Notes: generated from the letters alone by a model not told the origin. Shown: positions 8,671 to 16,647, numbered from the stretch's first letter. The stretch is DNA of 20,816 nt from an uncultured Chromatiaceae bacterium (GCA_946482325.1 CAMLRA010000063.1:1-20816), one strand, 5' to 3'. Made by a program: numbers and translations.

Positions 8671-9447
8671 TTATGTTATTTTTTCCGGTTGCTGCCAGTG
8701 CACCGGCGCACTTTCAGCAATCCAAAGCTGGACCGGCACCTGTTGCTCGGGCAATGCCAGCAATTGATATAAGCCGGACTGACATAATTCCTGACTAAAA
8801 GCCGTTGGCAAAAATGCAGTGCCATTACTGCGCAGCAGCCATTGCCGCAACAACCGCGGGTCGCTGCAGCAAAAGGCCAGCGGTGCTTTGGATAACTGGG
8901 GTAATTTGCCGGCCCAGTCCAGTCGTCCTTCCGCTTGGGCGGTACTGCTGACCGGCCCTACTGCCGCCAACGTTAAACAGCGCCATAGCTGCGGCACATA
9001 ACCAGATTCCGCCGGTTTGTCGGCACTGGTGGTTAAAATCACATCAGCGTGTCGGTTCAGCGCGACGATTGCGTCACTGACCTGCAAATGCACAGCAGTC
9101 TCGACATTGACGACTAACATTTCCAGCAACTCAGCTGCCAGAAACTGCAGGCCAGGTTCTACCGCCACGGTAAGGCGCTGTGCGAGGCTACTTTGCTGCT
9201 GTAATTGTGTCTTAGCAGCCTGTAGAGCGCTGATCACCGCCTGAGCATGGGGAAGCAGCAGTTCGCCGGCTTCGGTCAGCTGAATGTTATTGCGGTGGCG
9301 ACTGAACAGTGCAACGCCAAGACTTTGTTCTAGCTGCCGAATGCGAAAGCTGACTGCTGACTGCGTCAAATAAAGATGTTCAGCGGCTTTGCCAAAATGG
9401 CGGGTTTTCTGCACTTCCAGAAAGGTTTTCAGTAGTTCAGTGTCCAA
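8671..9447 (-). CDS. hdfR: LysR-family transcriptional regulator HdfR, TTG start
   Basis: The product is 258 residues, a little shorter than E. coli HdfR as I recall it (about 279). Residues 1-60 form the LysR winged helix-turn-helix ([12 protein letters not shown], then [20 protein letters not shown] and [16 protein letters not shown]). This strongly resembles E. coli HdfR, which represses flhDC and activates other genes. A substrate-binding-type effector domain follows from about 90. The start is TTG at 9447, supported by AGGG seven bases upstream and by alignment with the E. coli N terminus. It diverges from maoP across 129 bases, the same arrangement as in E. coli. LysR regulators commonly act on such a shared intergenic region. 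The shorter C-terminal part may indicate a reduced effector domain. Confidence 0.87.
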   Translation of the reverse strand: MDTELLKTFLEVQKTRHFGKAAEHLYLTQSAVSFRIRQLEQSLGVALFSRHRNNIQLTEAGELLLPHAQAVISALQAAKTQLQQQSSLAQRLTVAVEPGLQFLAAELLEMLVVNVETAVHLQVSDAIVALNRHADVILTTSADKPAESGYVPQLWRCLTLAAVGPVSSTAQAEGRLDWAGKLPQLSKAPLAFCCSDPRLLRQWLLRSNGTAFLPTAFSQELCQSGLYQLLALPEQQVPVQLWIAESAPVHWQQPEKIT

Positions 9448-9497
9448 AGATTGACCCTAATTTTTTTAATTGTGATGATAAAAAATATTTGTTTTAC

Positions 9498-9527
9498 GTG
9501 CGGAATTTTGTTTACCATACTCCGCAC
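9498..9527. repeat. Inverted repeat between hdfR and maoP
   Basis: GTGCGGA (9498-9504) and TCCGCAC (9521-9527) are perfect inverted seven-base arms separated by 16 bases, in an AT-rich intergenic region. The arms flank the predicted -35 of maoP, and the right arm lies in its spacer. It could be an HdfR operator or a site used by MaoP (E. coli has a maoS site near maoP whose sequence I do not recall well enough to compare). Function is inferred. Confidence 0.55.
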
Positions 9528-9535
9528 AGTTTAAT
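9508..9535 (+). promoter_or_regulatory. Possible maoP promoter
   Basis: TTGTTT (9508-9513) and TTTAAT (9530-9535) are 16 bases apart, about 40 bases before the maoP start. Both hexamers are moderate matches. The inverted repeat arms bracket and enter this promoter, so it may be regulated. Confidence 0.4.
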
Positions 9536-9576
9536 TGGGATAGCTTTAGATTCAACGAGATCAGGGGAAAAAAGTG

Positions 9577-9924
9577 ATGCAGCAAAGTTTTGTGGCTAAA
9601 CGTCGCTTTTTTGATGACCGTAATTTCCCGAAAGGGTTTACCCGGTCAGGACGCTTCACCTTAGCAGAGGGCAACCTGCTGGAGAAGCATGGGGCATCGA
9701 TGCAGGAACTGGACGAAGGCCAGCGCCAGCCGGTGAACGAAGAAGAGCAACGCTTTTTACAAGTTATGCGCGGTGAAGCAGAAGCAGAAACCGTCTATGA
9801 AAAAGCCTGGCTGAAATATAAACAGCGGGTTCAGGAAAAGCGCAAGTTTCATACAGTTTTCGGCAAAAAGCGCATTGCTGATGGCAGCGATGATTTTTCT
9901 TACGTCGAAACTGATAACGATTAA
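9577..9924 (+). CDS. maoP: MaoP, DUF413 macrodomain Ori organisation protein
   Basis: The product is 115 residues, close to E. coli MaoP (YifE) in length and pattern. Matching blocks include RRFFDDRNFPKGFTRSG near the N terminus, LLEKHGASMQELDEG, PVNEEEQRFLQVMRGE, and KFHTVFGKK near the end, followed by an acidic tail. In E. coli MaoP works with the maoS site to organise the origin region of the chromosome, and it occurs in genomes that also have Dam methylase. I chose the ATG at 9577 because it gives the MQQSF start matching E. coli MAESF, with AGGGG nine bases upstream; a GTG at 9574 is possible. It diverges from hdfR and is followed 39 bases later by a small membrane protein gene. Confidence 0.9.
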   Translation: MQQSFVAKRRFFDDRNFPKGFTRSGRFTLAEGNLLEKHGASMQELDEGQRQPVNEEEQRFLQVMRGEAEAETVYEKAWLKYKQRVQEKRKFHTVFGKKRIADGSDDFSYVETDND

Positions 9925-9963
9925 CAGAACCGGATTCACCGGTCGCGACAGAGGGAATTTGGT

Positions 9964-10122
9964 GTGGACGGATTTATTCAAAATTTACTAAACCCGGCAG
10001 TGCTGGTGTTTTTAATCCCGTTAGCCGGTATTGGAATCGGTGGACTGAAAATGTGGTTAAATCATCAGGAGCGGATGGAAAAAATTCGGCAGGGTATAGA
10101 TCCTGACGCCCGCCGTGACTAA
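9964..10122 (+). CDS. 52-residue single-pass membrane protein with DUF6249/PspB-like tail
   Basis: This short gene starts at GTG 9964 with GAGGGA seven bases upstream and ends at TAA 10122, just before a strong terminator. Residues 1-10 are polar, and 11-28 (PAVLVFLIPLAGIGIGGL) form one membrane helix. The cytoplasmic tail holds HQERMEKIRQGIDPDARRD. The pattern of a helix followed by ERM-x-x-I-x-x-GIDP recalls the tails of short DUF6249 or PspB-like proteins; that is resemblance by eye, not a search result. It lies 39 bases after maoP with no terminator between, so the two are probably co-transcribed. A small ACCGG/CCGGT hairpin (9929-9943) sits in the gap just before its ribosome site. Function is unknown. 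Confidence 0.72.
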   Translation: MDGFIQNLLNPAVLVFLIPLAGIGIGGLKMWLNHQERMEKIRQGIDPDARRD

Positions 10123-10158
10123 TCTGCTGTCGTGAACCGTGATGAAGTTGATGATCGC

Positions 10159-10184
10159 AAAAAGCGCCGAAAGGCGCTTTTTTT
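10159..10184 (+). terminator. Intrinsic terminator, probably bidirectional
   Basis: The stem AAAAAGCGCC/GGCGCTTTTT with loop GAAA is followed by further T. It lies 36 bases after the small membrane protein stop. A-tract and T-tract flank the stem symmetrically, so it could also end minus-strand transcription coming from the GGDEF-EAL gene about 190 bases away. Confidence 0.9.
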
Positions 10185-10189
10185 ATGAG

Positions 10190-10376
10190 TAACAAATTGG
10201 GGGGGGTAGCTGTGCAGCCAGCGCGATGCAACTTTAAAAAGATAAATCTCTTACAAAAGTTGAGTCGCCAACAGTTTAAACGGTCAGGCAATAGTGCGAC
10301 TCTTAGCATGCAGGTTTCGCAGCATTGCACTGCTGGCCCAGCTATCCGCAGTGATTAGTCGTTTTTCAACCAATGC
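10190..10376. other. Noncoding region with nested inverted repeats and a G8 run
   Basis: No credible gene is seen here. It contains eight consecutive G (10199-10206). A CAACTTT/AAAGTTG inverted repeat (10229-10235 with 10256-10262) follows, then a GAGTCGC/GCGACTC repeat (10262-10268 with 10296-10302) sharing one base with it. A CAGCA/TGCTG pair near 10320 comes last. On the minus strand this would be the 3' untranslated region of the GGDEF-EAL gene. It might be a structured RNA or simply decayed sequence. Confidence 0.4.
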
Positions 10377-12626
10377 TTATACCGATGCTGGCACCGCTGC
10401 CAACCGCGGTTTGTTTTGCTTCTGGTCGAGCAGGAATTGGGTGAAATCAGCGGCGGATAACGGTTTGCTGTAGTAATAGCCCTGAATAATCTCGCAACGC
10501 AATTGTTTCAGTTGCTGCAATTGTTCTGCCTGTTCAACACCTTCGGCCACAACAGTCAAGCTCAGGTTGTGAGCGATGGTGACAATAGTATCCACCATAT
10601 TTCGGCCACGGGCGGTATTCATGTCGTCGATAAAAGCTTTATCAATTTTCAGAGTGTTGAGCGGGAATTGTTTTAAGTAAGCCAACGATGAATAGCCGGT
10701 ACCAAAGTCGTCCATCGCCAGATGAATACCGCGGGCACGTAGTTTTTTCATCGTATCAATCGCCATTTTTGGCGATTGCATGACTGTGCCTTCGGTGATC
10801 TCAAGTTCCAGGTGATAAGACGGCAGCTCGGTTTGCTGTAGGACGTCGTCAATCTGCTCACATAGATAAGGCAGCATAAACTGTTTGACCGACAGGTTGA
10901 CCGCAACCCGGCCATGGAACAAGCCCTGATCAATCCAGCGTTTCACGTCGAGACAGGCTTTACGCAGCACCACTTCGCCGATTTCTACAATCTGCCCCGT
11001 CTCTTCAGACACCGGAATAAATGACGCCGGGCTTATCAGACCGCGTTTAGGTGTGATAAATCGCACCAACGCTTCCATCCCAACCAGTTGGCCGCTGAGA
11101 ATATCCATTTTTGGCTGGTAATAAACGGTAAAAAAATCTTCTTTCAGACCATGGCGAATCAGGTTTTCCAGCTGCAGGCGTTTGACGGCCAGTTTATTCA
11201 TGCTGTCATTAAAAAACAGATAGCGATTGGCGCCGTCGTTTTTCGCATGGTACATCGCAGTGTCGGCGTTTCGCAGCAATGCTTCCGGGTCTCGGCCATC
11301 TTCCGGGTACAACACAATACCGATACTGCTGGTCACCACCAGTTCGTGCTGGTTGATAAAAAATGGCAGGTTGATTTGTTTAATCAGCTCTTTCGCCATC
11401 GTTGTGATGGTGTGAATATCGTTGGTGTTTTCCAGCAGGATGGCAAATTCATCGCCGCCAAGCCGGTACAGGCGTTCTTTTTGCCGGGTCAGCTGGCTTA
11501 ACCGTTCCGCCAGTTTAATCAGCAAAGAATCACCCAGCTGATGGCCTAACGAGTCATTGATTTTCTTAAAGTTATCCAAATCAAACACCAGCAGTGCGTG
11601 TTTGACTTCACGGTCGACCAGTCGACCAAGTTCCGCAGAAAACATTGCACGGTTAGGCAAGCCGGTCAGAGTATCAGAATTGGCCAGCCGGCTCAGTTCG
11701 GCTTCGCGCTTTTTCCGTTCGGAAATATCAGAAAACACGGCCACATATTGAGTGAGAACGCCGTGGTCATCCCGCACTATGTCAAAATTAAGCTCGGCCT
11801 GATACACCTCACCACTGATGCGCTGGTCCTGAATTTCGCCTTGCCAGTTCCCACTGGTCTGGAGCGCGTGGCCGATTTCCTGCAAAAAGCGGCTGGGGTA
11901 CATCGATAAATCAAATGGTTTTTTAATCACTTGATCCCGGCTTTTACCGGTAATGGTGCTGAATGAATGATTCACTTCCAGTACAATAAAATTGGTGTCA
12001 CAAATCACCACTGCGTCTGAGATGTTCTCCAGACAGCGGGCAAACAGTTCAAGTCGTTCTTCGGTTTGTTTCAGTAACTGAATGTTTTTCAGTGTGCCGG
12101 TCATTCGGGTTGCAACACCTTCAGCATCAGTGGATACGACTTTGCCGCGGTCCAGTACCCAAACCCAGCCACCATCGGAGGCCCGCAGACGGTAGGCGGC
12201 TTCAAAATAGGGAGTTTCACCGGCAAGGTGTTGATACAGCTGTTCTGTGACCCGCTCAATGTCACGCGGATGGATTTGGTCACGGTTTGGTGGAAACTGA
12301 TTGGTTTCAGGTTTGAGTTCGACCGGATGTTGCCAGGAACTGGAGCGGTATAAACTACCGGAAGCGATGTTCCAGTCCCAAAGCTCATCGCCGCTGCCCC
12401 ACAAAGACAAACGCAGGCGCTCTTCACTTTGTTCGAGCCGGCTTTGATAGCGCCGCATTTTTAAAATCGACAAATGTGCCAGCAGCAAAGCGCCAAATGA
12501 AAACAATAAAATCGACGACAACACATAAGGCATGGCATGGTCGAAATCAACCGCATGGGCCGGCATGCTCAGTAAAGCCGGCAACAGCAAGAGCCGGGAA
12601 TTTCTGTAATTATTATTATTTTTCAC
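10377..12626 (-). CDS. PAS-PAS-GGDEF-EAL cyclic-di-GMP signalling protein
   Basis: The product is 749 residues. A possible signal peptide ends at AHA (22-25), and a membrane helix spans about 33-54. Two PAS domains follow at about 66-185 (DELWDWN) and 190-305 (ISDAVVICD, ending SDISERKK). The GGDEF domain spans about 310-475 with an intact GGDEF at 390-394, and the EAL domain runs from about 485. The EAL residues look complete: E518-A-L, N577, E609, DDFGTGYSS from 639, K660, E695 and Q715, so phosphodiesterase activity is expected. The product-inhibition site nine residues before GGDEF reads RQKE rather than RxxD. The start is GTG at 12626; the nearby ATG at 12630 is out of frame and soon stops. 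The ribosome site is weak. It lies 54 bases after the M16 protease gene, with a likely promoter at that junction. Confidence 0.92.
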   Translation of the reverse strand: MKNNNNYRNSRLLLLPALLSMPAHAVDFDHAMPYVLSSILLFSFGALLLAHLSILKMRRYQSRLEQSEERLRLSLWGSGDELWDWNIASGSLYRSSSWQHPVELKPETNQFPPNRDQIHPRDIERVTEQLYQHLAGETPYFEAAYRLRASDGGWVWVLDRGKVVSTDAEGVATRMTGTLKNIQLLKQTEERLELFARCLENISDAVVICDTNFIVLEVNHSFSTITGKSRDQVIKKPFDLSMYPSRFLQEIGHALQTSGNWQGEIQDQRISGEVYQAELNFDIVRDDHGVLTQYVAVFSDISERKKREAELSRLANSDTLTGLPNRAMFSAELGRLVDREVKHALLVFDLDNFKKINDSLGHQLGDSLLIKLAERLSQLTRQKERLYRLGGDEFAILLENTNDIHTITTMAKELIKQINLPFFINQHELVVTSSIGIVLYPEDGRDPEALLRNADTAMYHAKNDGANRYLFFNDSMNKLAVKRLQLENLIRHGLKEDFFTVYYQPKMDILSGQLVGMEALVRFITPKRGLISPASFIPVSEETGQIVEIGEVVLRKACLDVKRWIDQGLFHGRVAVNLSVKQFMLPYLCEQIDDVLQQTELPSYHLELEITEGTVMQSPKMAIDTMKKLRARGIHLAMDDFGTGYSSLAYLKQFPLNTLKIDKAFIDDMNTARGRNMVDTIVTIAHNLSLTVVAEGVEQAEQLQQLKQLRCEIIQGYYYSKPLSAADFTQFLLDQKQNKPRLAAVPASV

Positions 12627-12657
12627 ACATCTACGCAGCTTTTGGGCTTTTGGTTAA

Positions 12658-12684
12658 CTTATAGAAAATCTCCGGAGCTGTCAA
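12658..12684 (-). promoter_or_regulatory. Possible promoter for the GGDEF-EAL gene
   Basis: On the minus strand a perfect TTGACA (12679-12684) and TATAAG (12658-12663) are 15 bases apart, about 30 bases before the GTG start. The spacer is short. The TTGACA contains the TGA stop codon of the upstream protease gene. Confidence 0.42.
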
Positions 12685-15467
12685 AGCCAATCTGTCTGCA
12701 AGGCCAGCTGTGACGCTAGTTCCGCACTTGTCATACTACGCATCAGACTATGCTCGGGCGCCGGACCTGTTGCCATAAAAATGGCATCGTAATCAGGTGC
12801 CAGTAACTCATAACAAAAATTGCAGAAATCTTGCAGTGACAAGGCTTCCAACTCGTCCTGAATGCGTTGCGACAATGAGCACTGATAATCGCCCTGACCA
12901 ATAGCCAGCCACAGACGTTTGGCCCGGCTGGCAAGACTGGTGTCGCGCTCACGGATTTGTGCGATCAGACTGGATTTGATCTGCGTAAAATCGTCGGCCG
13001 GAATTTCCGGTAACTCTTCGAGAAACTTGCGATAGAAAATTAACGTGGCGTAATACAAATCCGCAGCCGCGGTTTTTGGCGACTGCACATAAAACGCCAT
13101 GCCTGGCTTTAAATTCATCGGCACATAACCAGTCCCGACCAGATAACCGAGCTGCTGTTCGGTACGAAGCGCATGAAAATATTCCGGTGAAATCAAATGA
13201 TTGGCCAGCATAAATTTGGCCATGGCCGCTGCGCTGCGGTCCTTGGCCGGCAGATAAATCACCAGCGCCTGGTCGTCATGCGTCAGCTGCTGTTGCAACC
13301 AGACCGGGCCGCTGCCCTGCACGGAAAAGCTTTGCCGTGGCAAGCGCTGTCCAGCGGCCCCCAGTTGCTGTTGCCATGGTGTCAACATGCGCTGTAACAA
13401 GTAAGCATCGGTTTTTTGCCAGTTACCGAGCATCAATGCGTCAATATGCACATGTTGCAGAGCTGTGGCGCAAAATTGGTTAAAAGCTGCGAAATCAGCT
13501 TGCTCCAGCAGCTTTGCCAGCTGCTGCGTATCCGGATTGAGTGGTTGCAGCAAGGACGACAATTGACTGAACAACTGACTGATCGGTTTGCCACTGATTT
13601 GACTGCGCCAGTGTCGCACCAGCTGAAACTTCAACTCCGCAAAGCGCTGTTCGCTAAACTGCAAGTCAGTGAGCTCACTGAGCAAATCCTGCAACAACGC
13701 GATTTGGTTGGCTGACAAGCCACTGCTGTGCAGGGTCAGGCCGTGCTGCTGCACATACAGGTTGTAACTCAGTCCGGCCGTCGTTGCCGGGTAAAATTGT
13801 TCGTTGATGCGATCGAGAAATAATTCCAGCCAGAGTTTGGTCAGAGCCAGTTGGTTTAAATCCTGCACAGTGTTGGGCAAAGTCAGCTGGACAAAAATAT
13901 GGCCTTTGGGTGAATGGAAATCAGTGTCTGCTTTAAACCACAGCGATAAATGCTCGGTATCAACCAGATGCTCGGGTTGCTGTTGATGTGCGCTGAGCGG
14001 TATCAGTTGCAACTGTCCAACCAGGTAAGGATTGGGTTCCGGCAACCGATAGCCTGGCATAGGTTGCTGTTCTGCCAGCCCGGCCAGCAGTTCTGCTGCC
14101 AATGGTTCGACACTATAGGGCGTGTGATACCAGCGCGCTTGCCGGCTGGCACTGACTTCAGGTGCAATCAGCATCACCCTTAAATTGTCGGCCCGGAAAT
14201 AACTGAGCAGCTGGCGATACAGCGATTCGGAAGGCGTTTCCATCCTGTAGTCGCCAAAGATGTAGTCATGTTCAGGATAATGTTGCAGGTTAATGGCCAG
14301 GTCACTGGCCAGTTGCAAGCTGGCGCGTGGTTCCTGATAGGTGAAACTCCACTGGATCAGGCGCTGGCGTTCCTGAAACAGATATAGTGGAAAGGCTTCT
14401 TTGCGCAACAATGCAAAGTATGCAAAACAACTTTGCAGGATTAAATCACGCTGCGCCATACCGGCGTGAGTCAACTCAAAAGCAAGAGTAAAGTCTTTGT
14501 AATTACTGCCATCAATACCACCACCGGCACTGAGCGCATTGACCAGACCTTGCTGTTTCAGGCCGCTTAATAACGAGCCAGGCCCTTCATCCCCGATCAG
14601 ATGGGCAAGAAAACTAACGACTTTATATGGATACCAGGGCTGAATATCGGGCAAGGCAAAGCTGAGTACCAAACGTTGGGTTGGTTTGTGCGGCTGAATG
14701 TTTAACTGGATGCCAAGGTGTTCGGCCTGATACAGCGGTGTAGTTAAAGCTGTTTTAGCCGGTAAGTGATCCGGCATCTGCATAAAATATTGTTCAGCCA
14801 GTTGCTGCTGACGAGCGAGTGGCAGTGCCGAAACCAATACCAGACACATCCGGCTGGTAGCATACTGCTGTTGATAAAACTGCCGGACTGCATCACGGGC
14901 ACTTTGCTGTGGCCGGTCGTCCAACGTCTGCAGATTGCCGACCGAGAATTTCGCAAATGGATGCGCCGGATTGATGGTTTCTTTGTGTGCCTGATAAATA
15001 CGCCGGCCATCGTCTTTGAGTTTCATCGAAAACTCAGCTTCAATCGCCTGCCGTTCTTTTTGCACCGACTCTTCGGCAAAAAGCGGGGCGCCGAGCATAT
15101 CGGCAAAACGCTCAAGTCCTTCGGCGAAAGCGTTATCTTCAATATCGAAATAAAAGCAGCTGTGTTCTGTGCCTGTCCAGGCATTATGGCTACCGCCGTG
15201 GCTGCTGATGAACTGAGCATAGTCGCCGGCGTCGGGAAATTTTTCTGAGCCGAGAAATACTAAGTGTTCGAGGAAATGAGCCAGACCTTCACGGTCGGCC
15301 GGGTCATCAAAATGCCCGACATTGACCGACATCGCCGCCGCGCTTTTTTCCGCGTCGGCTTGTTCGACTAACAGCACCCGCAGACCATTATTCAGCGTCA
15401 ATGTCTGATAACGGCGATGGTCGGCAGGGCTTTGTACGAGTTGCGTTTTTTTCAAATCAGGCCTCAT
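12681..15467 (-). CDS. M16 (insulinase/pitrilysin) family zinc metalloprotease
   Basis: The product is 928 residues, the size of full-length four-domain M16A enzymes such as pitrilysin and insulin-degrading enzyme. The inverted zinc motif is H64-F-L-E67-H68, and the third ligand is probably E145 in ERQAIEAEF, 77 residues after the second histidine as in the family. GGSHNAWTGTEHSCFYFDI (91-109) is the usual substrate strand. The second half is the inactive partner; QLGYLVGTGY and the closing IFMATG segment are seen near the C terminus. E. coli pitrilysin is periplasmic, but here the N terminus MRPDLKKTQLVQSPADHRR has no signal peptide, so a cytosolic peptidase is more likely. The start is an ATG with only a weak ribosome site. 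It diverges from sixA. Confidence 0.93.
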   Translation of the reverse strand: MRPDLKKTQLVQSPADHRRYQTLTLNNGLRVLLVEQADAEKSAAAMSVNVGHFDDPADREGLAHFLEHLVFLGSEKFPDAGDYAQFISSHGGSHNAWTGTEHSCFYFDIEDNAFAEGLERFADMLGAPLFAEESVQKERQAIEAEFSMKLKDDGRRIYQAHKETINPAHPFAKFSVGNLQTLDDRPQQSARDAVRQFYQQQYATSRMCLVLVSALPLARQQQLAEQYFMQMPDHLPAKTALTTPLYQAEHLGIQLNIQPHKPTQRLVLSFALPDIQPWYPYKVVSFLAHLIGDEGPGSLLSGLKQQGLVNALSAGGGIDGSNYKDFTLAFELTHAGMAQRDLILQSCFAYFALLRKEAFPLYLFQERQRLIQWSFTYQEPRASLQLASDLAINLQHYPEHDYIFGDYRMETPSESLYRQLLSYFRADNLRVMLIAPEVSASRQARWYHTPYSVEPLAAELLAGLAEQQPMPGYRLPEPNPYLVGQLQLIPLSAHQQQPEHLVDTEHLSLWFKADTDFHSPKGHIFVQLTLPNTVQDLNQLALTKLWLELFLDRINEQFYPATTAGLSYNLYVQQHGLTLHSSGLSANQIALLQDLLSELTDLQFSEQRFAELKFQLVRHWRSQISGKPISQLFSQLSSLLQPLNPDTQQLAKLLEQADFAAFNQFCATALQHVHIDALMLGNWQKTDAYLLQRMLTPWQQQLGAAGQRLPRQSFSVQGSGPVWLQQQLTHDDQALVIYLPAKDRSAAAMAKFMLANHLISPEYFHALRTEQQLGYLVGTGYVPMNLKPGMAFYVQSPKTAAADLYYATLIFYRKFLEELPEIPADDFTQIKSSLIAQIRERDTSLASRAKRLWLAIGQGDYQCSLSQRIQDELEALSLQDFCNFCYELLAPDYDAIFMATGPAPEHSLMRSMTSAELASQLALQTDWL

Positions 15468-15551
15468 TGTCAGGCTAAATGCGACGAGTTTTACTGCAGC
15501 TCATCATACGATTAAGGAATATAAAGAATAAAATCTATGCTTTATTATCAG

Positions 15552-15580
15552 TTACTGTGGCAAAGATCTTTCATTATCAT
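15552..15580 (+). promoter_or_regulatory. Possible sixA promoter
   Basis: TTACTG (15552-15557) and TATCAT (15575-15580) are 17 bases apart, about 48 bases before the chosen sixA ATG, in the AT-rich region between the protease gene and sixA. Both are moderate matches to sigma-70 hexamers. Confidence 0.4.
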
Positions 15581-15627
15581 AGCGCACTCTTTTCGCGTTG
15601 GGCGCGAAGTTGTTGATGGTGTACATA

Positions 15628-16116
15628 ATGGTCAATCTGGTTATCATGCGGCACGGCGAAGCGGTGTCGCAAAGCAGTCAGGATAGTCAACGGCAACTGA
15701 ATGCCCGCGGGGATGCTGAAGTCAGTCAGATGGCAGCCTGGCTGACAAAAGTTTACGCGCATTTCGATTTTATTCTGGCAAGTCCTTACGTCCGCACTCA
15801 GCAAACAGCTGCCTTGATGTTGGCACATCAAGGTGCGACGACGCAATTACAGACTTTGCCTGAACTGGTGCCGGAGGGAGATTGCCATCAGGTACAGCTT
15901 TACGTGGATGCTTTATTGGCAGAAGCGCCGGCTGCACGGATACTGATAGTCTCTCACATGCCTCTGGTCAGTTTTTTGGTGGAAACTTTTACCCGCAGCG
16001 GCAATACGCCAATTTTTGATACTGCGGCCCTGGCTTGTATTGAATACACGCCGGGTGGGCAGGGGGTGTTACTAGAAAAAATCGCCCCGGTCGATTTACA
16101 GTTCATCAGCTCTTGA
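15628..16116 (+). CDS. sixA: Phosphohistidine phosphatase SixA
   Basis: SixA removes phosphate from histidine, classically from the histidine phosphotransfer domain of ArcB; more recent E. coli work links it to the nitrogen phosphotransferase system. The product is 162 residues (E. coli 161). The phosphohistidine-type catalytic motif R8-H9-G10 is near the N terminus (LVIMRHGEAV), ASPYVRTQQTA is at 51-61, and the second histidine is in VSHMPLV. The frame is open back to a TTG at 15598 and an ATG at 15616, but the ATG at 15628 gives the short lead before MRHG that is usual in the family. The ribosome site is weak at all candidates, so the start is uncertain by up to 10 residues. Its stop abuts the smrB stop with no spacing. 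Confidence 0.92.
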   Translation: MVNLVIMRHGEAVSQSSQDSQRQLNARGDAEVSQMAAWLTKVYAHFDFILASPYVRTQQTAALMLAHQGATTQLQTLPELVPEGDCHQVQLYVDALLAEAPAARILIVSHMPLVSFLVETFTRSGNTPIFDTAALACIEYTPGGQGVLLEKIAPVDLQFISS

Positions 16117-16647
16117 TTATTTGTCTGGCGTTTTTAGTAATACCAATAAAGCGCCGTCCCGGCCCCAGTGAGTTGGTGCAGTGTGAAAGGCGCGCACATT
16201 CGGGTGTTGAATAAGCCAGTTCGGCACTTTGCGCGCCAACAGTCCACTGCCTTTACCGTGTACCACACAAGCACAATTAAAATGCTCCCGTTGGCAATAA
16301 TCCAGCAGACCAGCCAGTTCATGTTTTGCATCTTGCTGACTCAGGCCATGCAAGTCCAGCACGACGCCGGGCTGAAACTCACCGCGTTTTAAATTTTTTG
16401 CCAAATGCAGGTCTTCGCCGGGCTGGACATAACTGACAGTGCCGCCGTCGAACTGATAACCTTCGTATTGATCAGAAAAATAGAATAAACTGGCAGCCGG
16501 CTGACTTTCAGACGTCTTGATGGCAGATTTTTTCTTGCTGCGTGGCGGGGTCAGCGTTATCTTGTCCTGCGCCATAGGGCGGGCACCCGAGATCGCATCA
16601 CGGAACAGCTGAATATCCTGGTCGGTCAAAGGTGGTGTCTTTCGCAT
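16117..16647 (-). CDS. smrB: Endonuclease SmrB (ribosome rescue factor)
   Basis: SmrB cuts mRNA between collided ribosomes, allowing rescue of the stalled upstream ribosomes. The product is 176 residues (E. coli about 183). The N terminus has a helical hook region (PPLTDQDIQLFRDAISGARP) as in E. coli SmrB, which binds the ribosome. The Smr domain from about 90 has D98-L-H100-G-L and H130-G-K-G, the expected catalytic residues, and ends with GRDGALLVLL. The ATG at 16647 overlaps the prmB ATG in a shared CATG. The position beside prmB is conserved in E. coli and other Gammaproteobacteria. Its promoter must lie within the 5' part of prmB. Confidence 0.93.
   Translation of the reverse strand: MRKTPPLTDQDIQLFRDAISGARPMAQDKITLTPPRSKKKSAIKTSESQPAASLFYFSDQYEGYQFDGGTVSYVQPGEDLHLAKNLKRGEFQPGVVLDLHGLSQQDAKHELAGLLDYCQREHFNCACVVHGKGSGLLARKVPNWLIQHPNVRAFHTAPTHWGRDGALLVLLKTPDK

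Noticed and set aside
8656..8684. A8 and T-run pair after the 64-residue gene as a terminator.
   Set aside because: The only pairing is A/T around a single GC step (AAAAAGCTTTTT); there is no GC-rich stem.
10229..10340. Possible integron attC or phage attachment site because of the paired inverted repeats.
   Set aside because: No RYYYAAC/GTTRRRY-type core, no integrase, no tRNA and no cassette-like neighbours are seen.
14766..15248. A 160-residue open frame on the plus strand.
   Set aside because: It lies wholly antisense to the M16 protease, with no ribosome site or recognisable domain; long shadow frames are common opposite such genes.
15598..15627. Longer SixA starting at TTG 15598 or ATG 15616.
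   Set aside because: Family members begin only a few residues before the RHG motif; neither upstream start has a better ribosome site.
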